The notes below the pieces were generated by a model that saw only the letters and a program-made list of their open reading frames with translations, had not been told where the DNA came from and made no database searches. From the NCBI GenBank assembly GCA_964393335.1, contig CAYMTN010000197.1:1-10122 (forward strand): a stretch of 10,122 nucleotides of DNA, in the 5' to 3' direction. Positions within the stretch are counted from its first letter, which is position 1. Each line of letters begins with the position of its first letter. Positions 6,616-10,122 of this stretch are shown piece after piece. Position numbers and translations under genes: made by a program. This DNA comes from CAYMTN01 sp964393335 (lineage in GTDB: Bacteria > Chloroflexota > Anaerolineae > Aggregatilineales > Aggregatilineaceae).

Positions 6616-7632
6616 ATGATAACGATCGCTGATGTGGCAAAACGCGCCGGAGTATCGAAGATGACCGTCTCGCGGGTCATCAATGATTCGGGCTACATCA
6701 GCCAGGAGACGCGCTCGCGCGTCGAAGAGGCCATCCAGGAACTAGGTTATATTCCGAATGCGCTGGCACGCAGCCTGCGCTTCAAACAGACGCGTACCAT
6801 TGCCCTGATCGTCACCGATATCACCAACCCCTTTTTCACTACTGTCGCGCGCGGAGTAGAAGATACCGCCAGCGAGCAGGACTTCAGCGTTATTTTCTGC
6901 AACACGGATGAATCCCCGGACGAAGAAGCGCGCTATGTGAATGTGCTCATGCAAAAGCAGGTGGACGGTCTGCTGTTGGTTCCCGCCGGGGGATCAATCG
7001 AATCCATTAAAAGCTTGCGCGCCCATCGCCTTCCATTTGTGCTGCTTGACCGCCGTATCCCCAATATTGAGGTAGATGTTGTTTACAGCGACCACGAGCA
7101 AGGTGCTTTCGAAATCATCATGCACCTGCTTGAGCTTGGTCACCAGCGCATCGCTGTGCTGAGCGGCCCGGCAGATGTTACGTCGGCGTCAGATCGTGTT
7201 GCAGGTTATTGCCGCGCTCTGGCTCACGTTGGCATGGACCCCCATGTCGCGCCGATATATTACGGCCCGTTCACGGCAGAGGGCGGGTATGAATCCGCCA
7301 AACGAGCGCTGGCCGCGACGCCCCGGCCCACAGCCCTATTCGCTGCCAACAACTTCATTGCCAATGGTGCGCTTCGGGCCATACGGGAAGCCGGTCTGAA
7401 GCTCGTAGACGACGTGTCGTTGGTGACATTTGACGATTTGTCCGACTCGTTTTTCATCGAGCCGTTCCTGACGGTGGTCCAACAACCAGCTTATGAGATA
7501 GGACGGCAAGCCACCCTGTTGCTGCTGGACCGGTTGGCGGGTAATGGCCCGGACGAGCCACAGGAAATCATTCTGCCTGCCCAGTTAATTGTTCGTAAGT
7601 CGAGCGGTCCGCCGCCCTGCCACACAGGCTGA
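6616..7632 (+). CDS. LacI-family transcriptional regulator
   Basis: A 338-residue repressor with a typical LacI layout. The N-terminal helix-turn-helix is ITIADVAKRAGVSKMTVSRVIN (2-23), followed by the third helix and the hinge helix NALARSLR (48-55). A type I periplasmic-fold sensor domain follows, with TRTIALIVTDITNPFF (59-74), VDGLLLVP (117-123), FVLLDRR (141-147), LGHQRIAVLSGP (174-185), ALFAANNFIANGALRAI (240-256) and a VSLVTFDDL segment (267-275). The recognition-helix residues that set operator choice are K15 and M16, as in E. coli GntR (TKMTVSR), which agrees with the GTTACCGGTAAC operator next to it. The ATG at 6616 has a weak GAGAG ribosome-binding site. The genes downstream suggest the inducer is a sugar or sugar intermediate of the fucose-like pathway; this is inferred from position only. 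It probably represses its own operon. Confidence 0.93.
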   Translation: MITIADVAKRAGVSKMTVSRVINDSGYISQETRSRVEEAIQELGYIPNALARSLRFKQTRTIALIVTDITNPFFTTVARGVEDTASEQDFSVIFCNTDESPDEEARYVNVLMQKQVDGLLLVPAGGSIESIKSLRAHRLPFVLLDRRIPNIEVDVVYSDHEQGAFEIIMHLLELGHQRIAVLSGPADVTSASDRVAGYCRALAHVGMDPHVAPIYYGPFTAEGGYESAKRALAATPRPTALFAANNFIANGALRAIREAGLKLVDDVSLVTFDDLSDSFFIEPFLTVVQQPAYEIGRQATLLLLDRLAGNGPDEPQEIILPAQLIVRKSSGPPPCHTG

Positions 7633-7680
7633 TCGGGTTACTTATCGCAAAGAAATTTACGGATTTTTCAGGAGAGAATT

Positions 7681-7802
7681 ATGGTCGAAACAGGTATGGC
7701 GTGGCAGCGGGCACCGCGAACACGTTCACCGTTGGGGCTGGCGCCTTCTCGCTGGAGGATTTTGAGCGCGTGCGCGCAGGAATCACCGTGACGCGCTGTT
7801 GA
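7681..7802 (+). pseudogene. Remnant of a PfkB-family sugar kinase (C-terminal scar)
   Basis: A good ribosome-binding site (GGAGAG at 7671-7676) precedes an ATG at 7681, but that frame stops after 36 codons (TGA 7789-7791) with a composition unlike a protein. In the frame beginning at 7692, the bases encode RYGVAAGTANTFTVGAGAFS and then LEDFERVRAGITVTRC to a TGA at 7800-7802. This reads like the extreme C-terminus of the 1-phosphofructokinase/tagatose-6-phosphate kinase branch of PfkB kinases (AVAAGTANAL-x-GAG-x-DxxxVxxxxxxVxV). The body of about 270 residues is absent, and the surviving start and end are out of frame. The simplest reading is an internal deletion plus frameshift in a kinase that once sat between the regulator and the mutarotase. 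A short new gene is possible but less likely. The family match is from memory. Confidence 0.55.
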
Positions 7803-7843
7803 TCATGATACATGTAGCCAGATAGAAACGAGGACACAACATT

Positions 7844-8257
7844 ATGCTGCGTACAAAATTGATACATCCCACGATTCTAGGCGCGTTGGGCCGGATGGGG
7901 CACGGCAGCCAGGTGCTGATCGTCGATGGCAACTTTCCCTTTACGACGCACTCTAACCCGGCGGCAACCCATGTTTTTCTCAACCTGAGGCCCGGTCTTG
8001 TCACCGTCACCGACGTGCTGGAAACGCTGGTCACGGCGATGCCCATTGAAGCCGCACATGTGATGCAGCCGCACGATGGCAGTACACCTGCTATTTTCCA
8101 CGAGTTTACGGTGCTGCTGCCCGCCGTAGAGCTGATACGTGTCGAACGGTTTGCGTTTTATGATCTTGCTCGAAAAACCGACGTTGGCCTGGTGATTGCG
8201 ACCGGCGAGGCGCGCGTTTATGCCAACATCATGCTGACGATCGGTGTCGTTTCCTGA
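7844..8257 (+). CDS. RbsD/FucU-family sugar mutarotase
   Basis: A 137-residue protein, the full length for this family, whose members interconvert the alpha, beta or pyranose/furanose forms of sugars such as ribose and L-fucose. The N-terminal motif ALGRMGHGSQVLIVDGNFP (14-32) contains the catalytic His20 and Asp28 positions known from RbsD. The C-terminal IRVERFAFYDLARKTD (98-113) and VIATGEARVYANIMLTIGV (117-135) match FucU (INRFAFYERA ... TGERAKYGNILLKKGV) better than RbsD. The ATG at 7844 has an AGGA ribosome-binding site at 7831-7834. It lies 41 bases after the kinase remnant and 98 bases before the isomerase, and should supply the anomer used by that isomerase. Substrate assignment to fucose rests on the motif and the neighbour. 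Confidence 0.88.
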   Translation: MLRTKLIHPTILGALGRMGHGSQVLIVDGNFPFTTHSNPAATHVFLNLRPGLVTVTDVLETLVTAMPIEAAHVMQPHDGSTPAIFHEFTVLLPAVELIRVERFAFYDLARKTDVGLVIATGEARVYANIMLTIGVVS

Positions 8258-8355
8258 CAGGCGGGTCAGGTGCCGGAGGTAGGCGAAGCCTACTTGACAT
8301 CCGATCAAAGCATAGATACTTCAATTCGATCACTGAGATGGGAGGAATATACGTC
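8258..8355 (+). other. Mutarotase-isomerase spacer with hairpin and weak promoter-like elements
   Basis: A short hairpin AGGTAGGC (8277-8284), loop GAA, GCCTACTT (8288-8295; seven Watson-Crick pairs and one G-T) lies 20 bases after the mutarotase stop. No T-run follows, so it is not a terminator. TTGACA at 8294-8299 overlaps its right arm; the only -10 candidates (GATACT at 15 bases, TACTTC at 17) are poor. An internal promoter is possible but not shown. Confidence 0.35.
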
Positions 8356-10026
8356 ATGTCTCAATACCACTTACCCGTTGTAACGGAGCCACCTTCTATT
8401 GGAGCCGACCGGGCGATTCTCATCGCTAACGGGGATCTGCGGTTGAGCGCGAACCAGAAGTGCTGGCCCGCCCAGGCAGCGATGGAAAAAGCAGTTATCG
8501 CTGCATTTGCCAAAGAAGGCATCACAGTCGAGCGGGGACACGCCTATAACCCGGATCGGCAGCACGGTTTTATCGAGAGCCAGAAACACGGTATGGACGT
8601 GTTTAGGTCCATCCCGCGTGATGCCAAATTGATCGTCGCCGAATCCGTGTGGCAGTACAGCCATCACGTTTTGCACGGCCTGCGCGATCATCGCGGCCCG
8701 ATTCTGACCGTCGCGAACTGGTCAGGAGAATGGCCCGGCCTGGTAGGTATGCTGAACCTCAATGGTTCGCTGACCAAGATGGGCATCACGTACAGCACCA
8801 TCTGGAGCAAGGATTTTGACGACGAGTTTTTCCTCAACGGCATCCGCCAGTGGATTCGTGAGGGGAAAATCGATCACGACCTTACACATGTGCGCAGCCT
8901 GGATATTCACCAACTACCCCCTGCCGAACGTGACCTGGGCGAAGCGTTGGCCGCCCAGTTGAACCGTGAAAAAGCGATCCTGGGTGTGTTTGATGAGGGC
9001 TGCATGGGCATGTACAACGCGATCATCGACGACGAAATGCTGAACCCGGTAGGAGTTTACAAGGAGCGGTTGAGCCAGTCGGCGCTGGTGGCGGCTATGC
9101 GCCAGGTGAGCGATGCCGAAGCTCAGCAGGTCCGCGATTGGCTGGATGCGAAAGGGATGACCTTCAAGACCGGACCTGATGAGGCTGTCGACCTCACCGA
9201 CGGGCAGGTTTTGGACCAGTGCAAAATGTATGTTGCAGCGGTGCGCATCGCCTATGAGTTTGGCTGCGCAGTCATTGGCATCCAGTACCAGCAGGGCCTC
9301 AAGGACATGGCTCCCGCGTCGGACCTGGTCGAAGGATTGCTGAATAACGTCGAGCGCCCGCCGGTGTACCACGCTGAGACGGGCGTGGAACTGTATCCGG
9401 GGCAAACGCTGCCGCACTTCAATGAGGTGGACGAATGCGCAGGGCTGGATGCATTGGTCACTAACCGCGTGTGGAATGCAATGGGCATTGACCCGGCGAC
9501 TACGTTGCACGATTTACGCTGGGGCGAGCATTATGCTGGCCCGGACGGCTTGGGCGGCATCGTCGATGATTATGTATGGGTCTTTGAAATCTCCGGCGCG
9601 GTGCCTCCGTCACACTTGATCGACGGGTACGCCGGGACCGTGAGCGAACGCCAGCCCCCGATGTATTTCCGGCTGGGTGGTGGCACGATCAAGGGTATCA
9701 GCAAGCCGGGCGAGATTGTCTGGAGCCGCGTGTTTGTGACAGACGGCCAACTGCATGTGGACCTGGGCCGCGCGACTGCCGTGCACCTGCCGCGCGAAGA
9801 GACAGAACGCCGCTGGGCGGCCACCACGCCCCAGTGGCCGATCATGCACGCCGTGCTGCACGGTGTCACGCGGGATCAGATGATGGCGCGTCACAAAGCC
9901 AATCACCTCAACGTGGCCTACGCGCCTTCCGCCGACGGCGCAGACAAAGCCCTGGCCGCCAAAGCAGCCATGTTTGCGGAGATGGGGCTGCGCGTGCATC
10001 TCTGCGGTGACGCGGCGGTGGGATAG
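8356..10026 (+). CDS. L-fucose isomerase-like (FucI family) aldose-ketose isomerase
   Basis: A 556-residue cytoplasmic enzyme of the L-fucose/arabinose isomerase superfamily, which converts an aldose to a ketose with a divalent metal. I use the ATG at 8356 rather than the in-frame ATG at 8338, because GGGAGGA (8340-8346) is an ideal ribosome-binding site nine bases before 8356 and would itself be translated from 8338. Landmarks are FDEGCMGMYNAIIDDEMLN (212-230), KERLSQSALVAAM (236-248), GCAVIGIQYQQGLKD (303-317), HFNEVDECAGLDALVTNRVW (354-373), TLHDLRWGEHY (383-393), FRLGGGTIKG (438-447) and RHKANHLNVAYA (512-523). From recalled E. coli FucI (E337, D361, H528), the metal set here is probably E360, D386 and H517. 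Length is slightly below E. coli FucI (about 590). Overall similarity to FucI looks distant, so the sugar could be L-fucose, D-arabinose or another pentose or deoxyhexose. Confidence 0.85.
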   Translation: MSQYHLPVVTEPPSIGADRAILIANGDLRLSANQKCWPAQAAMEKAVIAAFAKEGITVERGHAYNPDRQHGFIESQKHGMDVFRSIPRDAKLIVAESVWQYSHHVLHGLRDHRGPILTVANWSGEWPGLVGMLNLNGSLTKMGITYSTIWSKDFDDEFFLNGIRQWIREGKIDHDLTHVRSLDIHQLPPAERDLGEALAAQLNREKAILGVFDEGCMGMYNAIIDDEMLNPVGVYKERLSQSALVAAMRQVSDAEAQQVRDWLDAKGMTFKTGPDEAVDLTDGQVLDQCKMYVAAVRIAYEFGCAVIGIQYQQGLKDMAPASDLVEGLLNNVERPPVYHAETGVELYPGQTLPHFNEVDECAGLDALVTNRVWNAMGIDPATTLHDLRWGEHYAGPDGLGGIVDDYVWVFEISGAVPPSHLIDGYAGTVSERQPPMYFRLGGGTIKGISKPGEIVWSRVFVTDGQLHVDLGRATAVHLPREETERRWAATTPQWPIMHAVLHGVTRDQMMARHKANHLNVAYAPSADGADKALAAKAAMFAEMGLRVHLCGDAAVG

Positions 10027-10122
10027 CCGGTACTGCTCCGTAACCTGAGCCAATCACATATCGGCGCTCTAGCTACCGGACACTGAACAGAAGTTCGGGA
10101 TGAAAACATCAGGGAACGGGTC
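10027..10122. other. Unassigned right edge
   Basis: Ninety-six bases after the isomerase stop. CCGGTA (10027-10032) and TACCGG (10074-10079) are complementary, but they are short and 41 bases apart. An ATG at 10100 continues open to the edge for only a few codons, with no clear ribosome-binding site. I see no terminator and no recognisable gene. Confidence 0.4.

Noticed and set aside
6354..6632. Open frame of 92 codons on the + strand in the divergent control region
   Set aside because: It runs through the TTGACA/-10 promoter and the operator and overlaps the regulator start; no ribosome-binding site and no protein-like features.
7681..7791. Intact 36-codon small protein from the ATG at 7681
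   Set aside because: Despite a good ribosome-binding site, the peptide is Arg/Pro/Ala-rich without pattern, while the neighbouring frame shows a kinase-like C-terminus; a frame-shifted remnant explains it better.
8338..8355. Upstream in-frame ATG of the isomerase
   Set aside because: It would place the ideal GGGAGGA ribosome-binding site inside the coding sequence; the ATG at 8356 has proper spacing to it.
8914..9510. 198-codon open frame antisense to the isomerase
   Set aside because: Overlaps the conserved metal-site region of a well-supported gene and has composition typical of reverse-frame reading.

Overview
The window is an ordinary bacterial chromosome segment of moderate GC with dense, short-spaced genes. 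No rRNA, tRNA, CRISPR array or insertion sequence is visible. The small TPR plus RING-like zinc protein at the left end and the general style of the liv genes suggest a Chloroflexota (Anaerolineae-like) bacterium, probably known from metagenomes. That assignment rests on recalled family distribution and is moderate to low confidence.

Left end (1-684, + strand): the 3' end of an unidentified gene, overlapped by 20 bases by a small gene for a TPR-like protein with a C-terminal prokaryotic RING-like zinc module. These converge on the next block with only 22 bases between.

Middle (707-6260, - strand): a complete five-gene branched-chain amino acid type (LIV/HAAT) ABC importer in classical order: substrate-binding protein, LivH, LivM, LivG, LivF. 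The binding-protein gene is separated from livH by a perfect 17-bp inverted repeat with a 4-base loop, which may process, attenuate or stabilise the transcript. LivH to LivF are nearly contiguous or overlapping. LivM is unusual: 574 residues, with about 200 extra C-terminal residues carrying roughly five or six predicted membrane segments.

Divergent control region (6261-6615): it drives the liv genes to the left and a LacI-family regulator to the right. The rightward promoter is strong by inspection (TTGACA, 17 bases, extended -10 TGcTATTTT). A perfect 18-bp palindrome of the GntR/LacI-family type lies over the expected transcription start, which predicts autoregulation. A second, imperfect inverted repeat overlaps the proposed liv -35.

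Right end (6616-10026, + strand): a sugar catabolic operon with the LacI regulator, a broken PfkB-type sugar kinase remnant (about 36 C-terminal codons behind an orphan start), a FucU/RbsD-family mutarotase, and an L-fucose isomerase-like enzyme with its apparent metal-binding Glu/Asp/His set. The likely pathway is aldose anomer interconversion, then isomerisation to a ketose, then phosphorylation. The kinase step appears lost here, or the break is an assembly error. The last 96 bases hold no recognisable gene.

The most informative observations are the kinase scar, the match between the regulator's recognition helix and the operator beside it, the extended LivM, and the hairpin inside the liv operon. 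Nothing here clearly amounts to a new biological system.
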